This document shows positions 8,996-17,418 of a stretch of 64,000 nucleotides of DNA, piece after piece (within the stretch, counting starts at the first letter, position 1; the number at the start of each line of letters is the position of its first letter). The stretch is taken from positions 62,001 through 126,000 of the forward strand of contig JAEWKT010000016.1 in the NCBI GenBank assembly GCA_023393635.1, in the 5' to 3' direction. Below the pieces are notes generated by a model. It made no database searches and was not told the DNA's origin. It saw nothing but the letters and a program-made list of their open reading frames with translations. The position numbers and the translations under genes are program-made. The DNA is from Pseudomonadota bacterium. Lineage in GTDB: Bacteria; Pseudomonadota; Gammaproteobacteria; Pseudomonadales; Moraxellaceae.

Positions 8996-9643
8996 TTATA
9001 AGGATTTCTTACGCCCCTGACCTAACAAATACACTTCTTTTGATCGGGCACGCGAAGCCGCAGGTTTCACCGTTTTTAATACATCAAATGTCTGGACAAA
9101 GGATTTGCGATATTCATCAAAACCTTCACCCTGAAACACTTTTACCAAAAATTGACCCTTAGGCCCCAATACCCGTGTTGAAAAATCAAGTGCCAGCTCA
9201 CACAGGTAAATCATGCGTGGCTGATCAACTGAGGTATTACCTGATGTATTGGGGGCCATATCCGAAATTACAACGTCTACAGTGCGTCCATCGAGTATTT
9301 TTAACAATTCATCAAATACCGACTGCTCCCTAAAGTCACCTTGTAAAAAAGTCACATCAGGCAAGGCATCCATATGCAAAATATCAGATGCAACCACCAA
9401 ACCTTTAGCGCCTACCAGTTTGCCAGCAATTTGTGACCAGCTTCCTGGGGCTGCGCCCAAATCCACCACAGTCATGCCAGGCTTAATAATGTTATATTTT
9501 TCCTGAACTTCAAGCAGCTTATAAGCAGCACGCGAGCGGTAGCCGTCTTTATGCGCACGTTTAACAAAATGGTCATCCAGGTGTTCACGCATCCACGCAC
9601 GACTGCTTTTGGATAATTTGTTATTGGTAATGCGTGTTGCCAT
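8996..9643 (-). CDS. rlmE: 23S rRNA (uridine(2552)-2'-O)-methyltransferase RlmE
   Basis: RrmJ/FtsJ heat-shock methyltransferase that 2'-O-methylates U2552 in the A loop of 23S rRNA late in 50S assembly. The 215-residue protein shows the RSRAAYKLLE signature, the SAM-binding motif VVDLGAAPGSWSQ (about 61-73), SDMAPNTSG with the catalytic Asp near residue 130, and VKVFQGEGFDEY with the catalytic Lys. Basic residues dominate the N-terminus, as expected for RNA binding. It is the first gene of the rlmE-ftsH pair and diverges from yhbY, another 50S-linked gene. Confidence 0.96.
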   Translation of the reverse strand: MATRITNNKLSKSSRAWMREHLDDHFVKRAHKDGYRSRAAYKLLEVQEKYNIIKPGMTVVDLGAAPGSWSQIAGKLVGAKGLVVASDILHMDALPDVTFLQGDFREQSVFDELLKILDGRTVDVVISDMAPNTSGNTSVDQPRMIYLCELALDFSTRVLGPKGQFLVKVFQGEGFDEYRKSFVQTFDVLKTVKPAASRARSKEVYLLGQGRKKSL

Positions 9644-9872
9644 AGCTCAACCTGTTAAATACTAAACTCAATTTTATAATGTCATTAAAACATCAAACAT
9701 AAGGCATATTAACTGATTTTTGTCATTGTATGCCCAAATTACCTGTGCTTATCCAAACTCATGCCGATCAAATACCGCTAAAAGCCGCTATACAGCAGAT
9801 AATCATTCCTTGCGCCAGGGTTTTTCGCTACAATAGCTCTCCTTTTATAACGCGGTTTGGGTCAAGTATCAT

Positions 9873-10193
9873 ATGAGTCTTTCTAATCAGGAACGTAAGC
9901 GTTTGCGTCAAATTGGCCATGCACTTCATCCCGTGGTGATGCTTGGTAATCAGGGCTTGACTGAAAACGTGGTTGAAGAAGCCTTACGTGCCCTAAATGA
10001 CCATGAGCTGATTAAAGTAAAAGTAAGCGGTGAAGACCGCGAGCAGCGTGGCTTATTACTACAAGGTTTAGCTGATCAAACCGATGCACAAATTGTGCAA
10101 CAAGTGGGCAAAATGGCACTACTGTATAAAAAAGCGGCCAAACAAAATCAGCATTTATCTAATCTGGTACGCTTTGCGCATCTGGGTAAATAA
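9873..10193 (+). CDS. yhbY: YhbY-type CRM-domain ribosome assembly protein
   Basis: Single CRM (chloroplast RNA splicing and ribosome maturation) domain of about 106 residues; E. coli YhbY associates with pre-50S particles. Family signatures are LRQIGHALHPVVMLGNQGLTE near residue 10, with the GxxG-type loop, and ALNDHELIKVKV near residue 42. No membrane segment or signal is present. The divergent neighbour is rlmE, an arrangement common in proteobacteria and consistent with a shared role in large-subunit maturation. Confidence 0.94.
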   Translation: MSLSNQERKRLRQIGHALHPVVMLGNQGLTENVVEEALRALNDHELIKVKVSGEDREQRGLLLQGLADQTDAQIVQQVGKMALLYKKAAKQNQHLSNLVRFAHLGK

Positions 10194-10249
10194 AGCACCT
10201 AAATTAAAATTCATACAAGCTGTCCAACTGCCCTAAACACCTCATTATC

Positions 10250-10876
10250 GTGCTGGGTCAGATTTCTGGGTTACAGGGCTCGGAGTTAACACATTTGCCA
10301 AGTTATGAACTCGAATCATTGATACCCAGCCGTGCAGTCCGTATTGTTGCTGCCACTGAGTTATTGTCACCCTACTCCATTCGGGTTTTATTTTGGCTGA
10401 TTGATCCTGAGCAGCAAGTCATATGGCCAAATATGATCACTAAGCTTAACAGCACACCAAGCGTAGAAACTACCGATGAGTTAGGTTTTGCGCGTTATGA
10501 TGGGCTATGGCAGAACACCTGTTTTGAGCTATTTTTGGGGGTTGATACCCAGGCTGCCTACCGTGAAGTCAATTTAAGTCCTGCTGAAGTGTGGAACTGC
10601 TATCAATTTGATGACTATCGCAAGCCCGATCAAATGCCACCTGTACAAGCACATGATATTCAATTATTTGAAATTCAGGCGCAGCCGCAAAAATTGCATG
10701 CAGTAATCAATGTGCAAGCACTTTTAGAACACTATCAATGCCAGTTAAGTGATTTACGCTTAGGCCTAAGTAGTGTATTAATGCTTAAAAATGGTCAATC
10801 GCACTTTTTTGCCTTGCAACATACAGGCTCGCAAGCAGATTTTCATCGAAAACAGGACTGGACTGCGCGGCTTTAA
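10250..10876 (+). CDS. DOMON-like domain protein of unknown function
   Basis: 208-residue protein resembling the DOMON-like family often found beside murB or ligase genes: YSIRVLFWLIDPEQQVIWP, the central GLWQNTCFELFLGV, then EVNLSPAEVWNCYQFDDYR. DOMON folds bind haem or sugars, but no ligand can be assigned here. The earliest plausible start is a GTG at 10250 without a good ribosome-binding site, so the true start is uncertain. Its stop codon overlaps that of the convergent thioesterase gene by 3 bp, leaving no room for a terminator. Confidence 0.7.
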   Translation: MLGQISGLQGSELTHLPSYELESLIPSRAVRIVAATELLSPYSIRVLFWLIDPEQQVIWPNMITKLNSTPSVETTDELGFARYDGLWQNTCFELFLGVDTQAAYREVNLSPAEVWNCYQFDDYRKPDQMPPVQAHDIQLFEIQAQPQKLHAVINVQALLEHYQCQLSDLRLGLSSVLMLKNGQSHFFALQHTGSQADFHRKQDWTARL

Positions 10877-11439
10877 TACGCATAAGAAGCAATGCCCGTT
10901 GCAATGAGCTTACCTTCATTATTGTGCATATTCATACGGGTGGTGCAGCCTTTACGCCCCATGCGCAACACTTCAGCACTACCAATAAACTGGCTGCCAC
11001 GACCTGGCGCAATATAATCAATCCGCATATCAACGGTGGCAAGGCGGGTTACTTTTTTAACCGTTTCGGCAATATGTTCTTTGTCAGTGCGCTTGTACAG
11101 TTCACCCATGGCCACAATGCCGCCGATGCTGTCTAACATGGTTGCCGCCACACCGCCATGCAAAATCTGAAAAGCCACATTACCAACCAGTGCTTCGCTC
11201 ATGTCTAATACGCATTTGATTTCGTCCCCTTCAAGGATCATTTCCATATTTAAATAACTAAAAAAGGGGGAGCCATTAAATGCACGGCAAAGCTGCTGCA
11301 ACATCACATCAAGTTTGACGCCATCAGTAGTATTGATATTGCCTGTCCAGCTTTTTGCAGGATTGGTATTTGCTGAAATTTGGCTCTCTGGGTTTTGAAT
11401 AGTGGTTGAAGCAGCGGTAGATTTGGTTTGTTCCGACAT
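10873..11439 (-). CDS. PaaI/hotdog-fold acyl-CoA thioesterase family protein
   Basis: Hotdog-fold protein with the PaaI-like signature HGGVAATMLDSIGG (about residues 90-103), which provides the loop and acidic residue used in thioester hydrolysis. It is followed by ATVDMRIDYIAPGRG and GRKGCTTRMNMHNNEGKLIATG, typical of the second half of the fold. The first 45 residues are Ser/Thr/Asn rich and probably disordered. I start it at the ATG at 11439; a TTG at 11451 would add four residues, and neither has a clear ribosome-binding site. The acyl substrate is unknown. Confidence 0.8.
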   Translation of the reverse strand: MSEQTKSTAASTTIQNPESQISANTNPAKSWTGNINTTDGVKLDVMLQQLCRAFNGSPFFSYLNMEMILEGDEIKCVLDMSEALVGNVAFQILHGGVAATMLDSIGGIVAMGELYKRTDKEHIAETVKKVTRLATVDMRIDYIAPGRGSQFIGSAEVLRMGRKGCTTRMNMHNNEGKLIATGIASYAY

Positions 11440-11762
11440 GAAATTTCGCAATCAGATATACAAAGTGGCATAGTGTAATGCCAAATTCACCTTAAATAAA
11501 AACTGATGGGTCAATTTTAGGTTTTATAATGAGCTTTAAGCTGATTTTCTTCGTATTAAGCGTTTAAACATAGGCGCGATATAGGGTCTGACTGTTGAAC
11601 GTTGACGCTAAGCTCAACTTTAAAACAAACCAGTGATATACAGCACTAATCTTAATTTCAACATTTAAAAGAATGATGCGAGTTGACATAACTGTTAATT
11701 AATCCATGGTCACAATCTGCTAAAATAACAGTGGATTATTCTAGCTGCCAAGAGTGCCTCTC

Positions 11763-12785
11763 ATGACTTATTCATTCAATCGTGCTCCGTTTCCTGCAAC
11801 GCGTTTACGCCGTATTCGCAAGCACGACCATATTCGTGAGATGGTGACTGAGCATGACTTAATGGCCAAGCACTTAATTTATCCTGTGTTTGTATTGCCT
11901 GGGCAAAATCAAATGCAAGAGATTCATAGTATGCCTGGCGTACAGCGCATGTCGGCAGATTTATTGCTAAAAAAAGCCGAGCAACTGCTCAATTTAGGCG
12001 TCAGCAAACTGGCCTTATTTCCAGTAACACCACAAGAGGATAAAAGTCTGGATGCTAAAGCAGCATGGCACCCAGATGGCTTGGTGCAAAACACCATTCG
12101 CTTGCTCAAAAAAGAATTGCCCGAAATGGTGCTGATTAGTGACGGTGCGCTTGATCCTTATACCACGCATGGTCAGGATGGTATTATTGATGACGGCATT
12201 GATAATAAGGGCTATGTGCTCAATGATGAAACTGTAGAAGTACTGGTTAAACAAGCATTAAGCCATGCCCAAGCTGGGGTGGATATTGTGGCACCCAGCG
12301 ACATGATGGATGGTCGTATTGGTGCGATTCGCCAGGCGTTAGAACAAAATGGTTATATTTATACCAACATCATGGCCTACTCTGCCAAATATGCCTCTGC
12401 CTATTATGGGCCATTTCGGGATGCTGTAGGCAGTGCCAGCAACCTAAAAGGCGGCCATAAGAAAAACTACCAGATGAACCCAGGCAACCGCGCTGAAGCA
12501 CTGCATGAGGTTGCTATGGATTTACAAGAAGGTGCAGATATGGTGATGGTCAAACCTGGGCAACCCTATTTGGACTTGGTACGCGAAGTAAAAAATACCT
12601 TTGGCGTGCCCACCTTTGTTTATCAGGTGAGCGGTGAATATGCCATGCACATGGCTGCTATTCAAAATGGCTGGCTGAGCGAGGCAGTCATTTTAGAGTC
12701 ACTGCTGGGCTTTAGACGTGCAGGCGCTGATGGCATTTTGACTTATTTTGCTGAAACTGCCGCCAAAATGCTGCGTGGGCAATAA
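11763..12785 (+). CDS. hemB: Delta-aminolevulinic acid dehydratase (porphobilinogen synthase)
   Basis: Condenses two 5-aminolevulinate molecules to porphobilinogen in haem synthesis. Both Schiff-base lysines are visible, in YSAKYASAYYGPFRDA and MVMVKPGQPYLD. The metal-site segment reads DGALDPYTTHGQDG: the three zinc-binding cysteines of Zn-type enzymes are replaced, as in the Mg-dependent Pseudomonas enzyme. I start at the ATG at 11763 (340 aa) rather than an upstream GTG at 11754. An extended -10-like TGCTAAAAT lies about 40 bp upstream. It is followed after 6 bp by the thiO-like gene. Confidence 0.96.
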   Translation: MTYSFNRAPFPATRLRRIRKHDHIREMVTEHDLMAKHLIYPVFVLPGQNQMQEIHSMPGVQRMSADLLLKKAEQLLNLGVSKLALFPVTPQEDKSLDAKAAWHPDGLVQNTIRLLKKELPEMVLISDGALDPYTTHGQDGIIDDGIDNKGYVLNDETVEVLVKQALSHAQAGVDIVAPSDMMDGRIGAIRQALEQNGYIYTNIMAYSAKYASAYYGPFRDAVGSASNLKGGHKKNYQMNPGNRAEALHEVAMDLQEGADMVMVKPGQPYLDLVREVKNTFGVPTFVYQVSGEYAMHMAAIQNGWLSEAVILESLLGFRRAGADGILTYFAETAAKMLRGQ

Positions 12786-12791
12786 CCACGT

Positions 12792-13934
12792 ATGCAAGTT
12801 TTAATTATTGGTGGTGGCATTATTGGCCTGATGACTGCATTAGAGTTAGCGCAGGCGAATTGTCAGGTTACTATTTTAGATAGTCAAGATTTTGGCAAAG
12901 CAGCGTCATGGGCAGGCGGAGGGATTTTATCGCCGATGTATCCGTGGCGTTATCCACCTGCGGTGAACCAGCTGGCGCGCTTAGGCAAGCAGTTGTATCA
13001 ACAGTGGCAGCCGATATTGCAGCAAGCCACAGGTTTAGATATTGAAATTAATCACTCTGGCATGCTGATTTTAGATGAAGCAGAGTTTAATCATGGCCTA
13101 AATTGGGTAGTGCAGGACAATGACCCTCAGCAAAGCGCGCAATATTTAAATGATACAGCACTCCATCGCATCAACTCAAAAATTAATGACCACATAAAAC
13201 AGGCTATATGGTTTGAACAACTGGCCAATATTCGTAATCCGCGCCTGTTGAAAGCGTTAATTGCTTACCTGGAACAATTACCGAATGTTAGCATGCATCC
13301 CTTTACTCAGGCGGCACATTTTAAAACCAGTCATGCAAGTTCAAGCATCACTCATTTAACGGCTGATACAGAAAATACCATTACTGCCTTAGTCGATAGC
13401 CAGGGTAAAGCCTGGCAGGCGGATCAGTATGTGATCACCAGCGGTGCCTGGACGGGACTGCTGAGCCAGCAATTACCGCAACCGATCCCTGTAAAGCCCA
13501 TTCAGGGGCAAATGATTTTATTTAAAGCACCAGCAAATTGGCTAACTACCATGGTCATGCTTCAGGGGATTTATTTAATTCCGCGTCTTGATGGTCATAT
13601 TGTGTGCGGCTCTAGCACCGATGATGTGGGCTTTAATACGGACGTCAATGCACAGATAGATGAAAAGCTAAAGCAGGCCGCTTATCACATGGTGCCGCAA
13701 CTAAAAAACATGCCTATTGTGCATGCCTGGGCAGGACTTCGCCCCAGTGTACCAGACGGTATTCCTTATATTGGGCAAGTAGCCCAGCTGAACAACTTAT
13801 GGCTCAATACGGGTCATTTTAGAAATGGACTGGTGATGGCACCAGCATCTGCGCGCTTATTAAAGCAGCAAATGCTGGGTGAACCGCTGATTGTCGATGA
13901 AACGGCTTATTTGCCAGCTCAGCGTTTAGATTAA
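12792..13934 (+). CDS. thiO: FAD-dependent glycine oxidase-like protein (ThiO family)
   Basis: FAD-binding D-amino-acid/glycine-oxidase-type flavoprotein. The dinucleotide motif IIGGGIIGLMTALELA spans residues 4-19, then KAASWAGGGILSPMYPWRY, which is characteristic of ThiO, and a C-terminal HAWAGLRPSVPDGIPYIG and NTGHFRNGLVMAP for flavin contacts. ThiO converts glycine to the imine used to build the thiazole of thiamine. No thi gene is nearby, so a more general amine oxidase role is possible. The 380-residue length is normal. It starts 6 bp after hemB and is probably co-transcribed with it. Confidence 0.85.
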   Translation: MQVLIIGGGIIGLMTALELAQANCQVTILDSQDFGKAASWAGGGILSPMYPWRYPPAVNQLARLGKQLYQQWQPILQQATGLDIEINHSGMLILDEAEFNHGLNWVVQDNDPQQSAQYLNDTALHRINSKINDHIKQAIWFEQLANIRNPRLLKALIAYLEQLPNVSMHPFTQAAHFKTSHASSSITHLTADTENTITALVDSQGKAWQADQYVITSGAWTGLLSQQLPQPIPVKPIQGQMILFKAPANWLTTMVMLQGIYLIPRLDGHIVCGSSTDDVGFNTDVNAQIDEKLKQAAYHMVPQLKNMPIVHAWAGLRPSVPDGIPYIGQVAQLNNLWLNTGHFRNGLVMAPASARLLKQQMLGEPLIVDETAYLPAQRLD

Positions 13935-13979
13935 TTCCAGTAGACTGATACCAGTAAGATTGGCACCAGCTTTTTAAGC

Positions 13980-14603
13980 TTAAGATAAAGCCATCCTTGA
14001 TGGCAATTTGCCATGCGCGGCAAAGTAAATGGCTTGTTCTAAACGGTCATTGCCCCAAAACGGTTCATCGCCTACCAGCATAAATGGGGCACCAAAAACT
14101 TGTTGCGTCAATGCTTGCTGGGTTTGATCTTTAAGGGCTTGCTTGCCATCATTACTATTGGCCACTGCAATTATTTCAGCAGCAGACTGGCCTGTTTTTT
14201 CTAGCAATTGTGCAATCAGCTCCACATCGCCAATGTCCTGATCCAGTGCAAAATTGGCTTGATATACCAAGCGCGTAAACTCTGCCACCCAGGGCTGGTC
14301 TGCATAATAGGCGCAAATTCGTGCTGCCACCAAGCCGCTACGTGGAAAAGTCGATGGCTTTTGATAAGGCAAATTAAGGCTGGCACAGATACGCGGCATA
14401 TCACGCCACATATAATCGCCTTTGGCAGGAAAAATTTTATCTGGTGTAGTTGTCCAGCCGTATTGCTGAAACACAGCACCTAATAGAAAAGTGCGCCAGC
14501 GTACGGTTACACCAACTTGTTCTGCCAGTTGCTCTACCCGCATGGCTGCTGGATAAGAATATGGACTAGCAAATTCAAACCAGAAATCCAGAGTTTTTTC
14601 CAT
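13980..14603 (-). CDS. DsbA-family 2-hydroxychromene-2-carboxylate isomerase-like protein
   Basis: 207-residue thioredoxin-fold protein of the HCCA isomerase/kappa-GST group. The N-terminal FWFEFASPYSYPAAMR has Ser where DsbA has its catalytic Cys, typical of these glutathione-dependent isomerases. Further marks are PAKGDYMWRDMPRICASLNLPYQKP and the C-terminal VFGAPFMLVGDEPFWGNDRLEQ. There is no signal peptide, so it is cytoplasmic. No aromatic-degradation genes are near, so the natural substrate is open. It lies 36 bp downstream of dsbD on the same strand and may share its transcript. Confidence 0.85.
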   Translation of the reverse strand: MEKTLDFWFEFASPYSYPAAMRVEQLAEQVGVTVRWRTFLLGAVFQQYGWTTTPDKIFPAKGDYMWRDMPRICASLNLPYQKPSTFPRSGLVAARICAYYADQPWVAEFTRLVYQANFALDQDIGDVELIAQLLEKTGQSAAEIIAVANSNDGKQALKDQTQQALTQQVFGAPFMLVGDEPFWGNDRLEQAIYFAAHGKLPSRMALS

Positions 14604-14639
14604 TTATATTTCCTTTTTGATACCTTAGCTACTAAAAAA

Positions 14640-16835
14640 TTAGGGCTTGTGCCGTTGCAAAGTAGTTTGAAACTCTTCACGCGTTGGTTCACCCAGCAAT
14701 TGCTCCACGTGTTGCCCATGCTTAAACAATAAAATGGCTGGTGGACCAAATACGTTCATCGCTTTTAACACTGATCGACTCTCATCAGTAGTTTTTGTCA
14801 CATCGAGCTTGATACGTGTCCATTGTTTCAGTTCAGGCACTGGATTTTGTAAAAATAGTTCGCGCTCAACTATTTTGCAGCTAATACACCAATCCGCACT
14901 CAGCTCAACCAACAAATAAGGGTACTGCTGTTGATACTGGTTTAACTGTGCCAAATTATAAATAGTCGCTATGGGTAGCGGTGCAGCTTCTGCTTGGTTT
15001 AGCTGTGAGATCAAAGGTGCAAGTGGACGTATAGGATCGGTTGCACCAATGCCAGCCCCCACAATCAGCAAAATAGCCCAAAGCCCTGCAATTACACTGA
15101 ATATCTTGGTGAGCAGACTACCACGGCCTGCCCAATACCAAAGCCACAAGGCAAACATCAATACCAATATCGCCCATAAAACCAGCATCCATGGCGCATC
15201 AAATACCCGATTTAATAAAACCAGAGCAACACCAAATAAGAGTAAGCCAAAACCACGTCGTACCCAATTGAGCCAACTCCCCGCTTTAGGCAAAAACTTG
15301 CCTTCGGTGGCACCCAATATCATCAATGGCACACCAAGTCCTAGCCCTAAGCAAAATAAAGCCAGTGCGCCAAGCCACGGATCACCCACAGTAGATACGG
15401 ATAACAGCACGCCAGCCAACGGTGCTGATAAACAAGGCGAAACAATTAAAGCCGAGAAAAAACCAGCCACCCAGCAGCCGACAATGCTTCCAGACCATTT
15501 TGCAGCTTGTCCATATTGGCCTACTTTTTCAATTTTTGTGCGTACAAATACAGGTAACCTGAGTTGAAATAACTCAAATGTATGCAGGGCTAAAATTACA
15601 AATATTGCTGCAAAAGTAATTAATACTGCTGGATGCTGCGACCACGCAATTAAATTGACCTGATGGCCAAACAGAGCAATTAAAGCACCCAAAACTGCAT
15701 AACTACACGCTACGCCCACGGCATAAGCGGCAGCCAGTAAAAAGCCATGCCCTGCGGAACGGCGATGTTGTGCCGCCACCAGATTAGCCACAATAGGTAG
15801 CATGGGTAACACGCAAGGTGTAAATGCCAAGCCTAAACCTGCCAAAAATAGCAGTCCTAATGCAAGGCCAGTATGTTCTGCCAAGCCAAACGGATCACTC
15901 ACCAGGCTGGTACTTGGGTTAACAGGCGAACTCCTCGCTATATTTTTATTCTCTAAAGGCGTGGCTGGTTCAGTTGCCACAACATCTGGTAAAGGAGTGG
16001 CGATAATTTCAGGGTTATCTCCCAGTGCAATGACTTTTACTTTGGTAGAGGGAGATTGAACCACCGTTTTAATTTGATTGGTTTTTTCACTTTCAGTGGC
16101 TTGAGCTGTTTTTGCAGCGTTGGCAGTTTTTACAGGGTTACTTTCCAGGCTTAGATTTTTTGATGACTGTAGCGCACCGATAGATGGTTCTGTTTTATTT
16201 TTAGGCTCAAGCACATCACTTGAACGTTGACGCTGTGATTTTGCTGTATTGCCAAGTGCAGCTTTAGTCTCATCAACTGGCAGGGTATTAGCTGGTGAAG
16301 CATTGGCTGGCTTTTCTAGACTGGTGGTGGCCAATACCTTGGTCTGAAACTGTTCTGGTGGATAGCACACACCTGCTTTGGCACAGCCTTGCCAGTTTAG
16401 GTTTAATGTCCCGCTGCCCTGCACAGGCACCGTTAAGGTTAAATTACGGTGAAATACAGGAACACGGCCAAACTCTGGATCATCTTCAAATTCTGGCTGC
16501 TGGTCAAAGCTAATTTTGCCTGCCTTTAAACCCGCATCGCCTTGTACAGAAAACCGTTGCTGATATAAATAATGTTGCGGTGTGACTTTGGCAGAAATAA
16601 TGATGGTTTGGCCAGATTGAACAGCTGAAAACTGAAAAGCCTGGGTTGCGGATAAAAATTTATTTTTTTGCTGGCCTGATAATAAAGTCTTAGGTGTAGA
16701 AAATACCGTTGAGCTGCTCTGGTTATCTAAGGCAAATGCAGGACGGTACATGAATGCGCTGACTATCAGAATCAAGCCTAGAGTAACTATGGAGAATAGA
16801 TGTTCCATACGATTTAGGCTGAGTTTTAATTGCAT
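14640..16835 (-). CDS. dsbD: Thiol:disulfide interchange protein DsbD
   Basis: Transfers electrons from cytoplasmic thioredoxin across the inner membrane to periplasmic reductases. All three parts are present: a signal peptide and N-terminal domain with its cysteine pair in GCAKAGVCYPP (about 153/159); a transmembrane domain with LAFTPCVLPMLP and IVSPCLSAPLAG holding the two membrane cysteines; and a C-terminal thioredoxin domain with ADWCISCK near residue 650. About 140 residues of low-complexity Ala/Ser/Thr/Lys/Pro sequence join the first two domains, longer than in E. coli. AGGA lies 9 nt before the chosen ATG at 16835; a GTG at 16841 is the alternative. Product 731 residues. Confidence 0.95.
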   Translation of the reverse strand: MQLKLSLNRMEHLFSIVTLGLILIVSAFMYRPAFALDNQSSSTVFSTPKTLLSGQQKNKFLSATQAFQFSAVQSGQTIIISAKVTPQHYLYQQRFSVQGDAGLKAGKISFDQQPEFEDDPEFGRVPVFHRNLTLTVPVQGSGTLNLNWQGCAKAGVCYPPEQFQTKVLATTSLEKPANASPANTLPVDETKAALGNTAKSQRQRSSDVLEPKNKTEPSIGALQSSKNLSLESNPVKTANAAKTAQATESEKTNQIKTVVQSPSTKVKVIALGDNPEIIATPLPDVVATEPATPLENKNIARSSPVNPSTSLVSDPFGLAEHTGLALGLLFLAGLGLAFTPCVLPMLPIVANLVAAQHRRSAGHGFLLAAAYAVGVACSYAVLGALIALFGHQVNLIAWSQHPAVLITFAAIFVILALHTFELFQLRLPVFVRTKIEKVGQYGQAAKWSGSIVGCWVAGFFSALIVSPCLSAPLAGVLLSVSTVGDPWLGALALFCLGLGLGVPLMILGATEGKFLPKAGSWLNWVRRGFGLLLFGVALVLLNRVFDAPWMLVLWAILVLMFALWLWYWAGRGSLLTKIFSVIAGLWAILLIVGAGIGATDPIRPLAPLISQLNQAEAAPLPIATIYNLAQLNQYQQQYPYLLVELSADWCISCKIVERELFLQNPVPELKQWTRIKLDVTKTTDESRSVLKAMNVFGPPAILLFKHGQHVEQLLGEPTREEFQTTLQRHKP

Positions 16836-17418
16836 AACCACATATCCTGCTTATCCTTTACCGATTTAAAACATTCGCTGCGAAAAACACCAGAGAAGTA
16901 TAAAAAATTTAAACCAAAACAATTCATACAAAGGTTATTAGATTTGTTATGCAATTCTTTTGCAATATTTGAAAAAGCTGTCAACGCATTAGCAAGTACT
17001 GACGTTATATACAAGTAATCACACTGTTTTGCTCTGTGTCATCGATGGCATCATGATATAGGGCACTTTTATTTGTTGTGGCATCCGTTCTTCTGGAATG
17101 GGCAGCAAATCTTGGCGGCTGGCCTACACTCTCACACGCGCAAGCGGGGCCAGTCGTTATTTTTAAATTTTTTATTATTTAGAATCTAATAATCATAGCT
17201 TGATCCTCTTTTTAATCTCTTTGATTAACTTCTTTATTTCGCTTCCGCCTAATTATAATTATTTTGAAATATTATCGTTTGTAAATTACCCATAGTGCTT
17301 AGTAGTACGGACGTTAAAAATTTCCAGTTTGAAACATTCTCTTACTGTTCCTAATTATAATTGAAACATTATTTCGGTAATTCAGTGCGTTAAAGTCATT
17401 TTACTTCTTAATTTACCG
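16836..17418. other. 583-bp intergenic region with a GC-rich hairpin and two identical palindrome boxes
   Basis: No convincing gene on either strand; two overlapping ORFs of about 62 codons read as chance frames. It holds a GC-richer island (about 17090-17160) with CTGGCC (17119-17124) able to pair with GGCCAG (17148-17153), followed by an AT-rich T-run. CCTAATTATAATT occurs twice, at 17248-17260 and 17350-17362; its core AATTATAATT is a perfect palindrome. The second copy is about 57 bp before the start of the downstream membrane protein, so these could be operator sites. Confidence 0.5.

Noticed and set aside
11683..11726. TTGACA at 11683 as the -35 of a hemB promoter.
   Set aside because: The nearest -10 (TGCTAAAAT at about 11718-11726) is about 32 bp away, so the two cannot be one sigma70 promoter; the extended -10 alone is only mentioned.
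16826..17018. Two opposing ORFs of about 62 codons at the start of the dsbD upstream region.
   Set aside because: They are mirror frames in AT-rich DNA, partly overlap dsbD, and lack ribosome-binding sites or a family signature.
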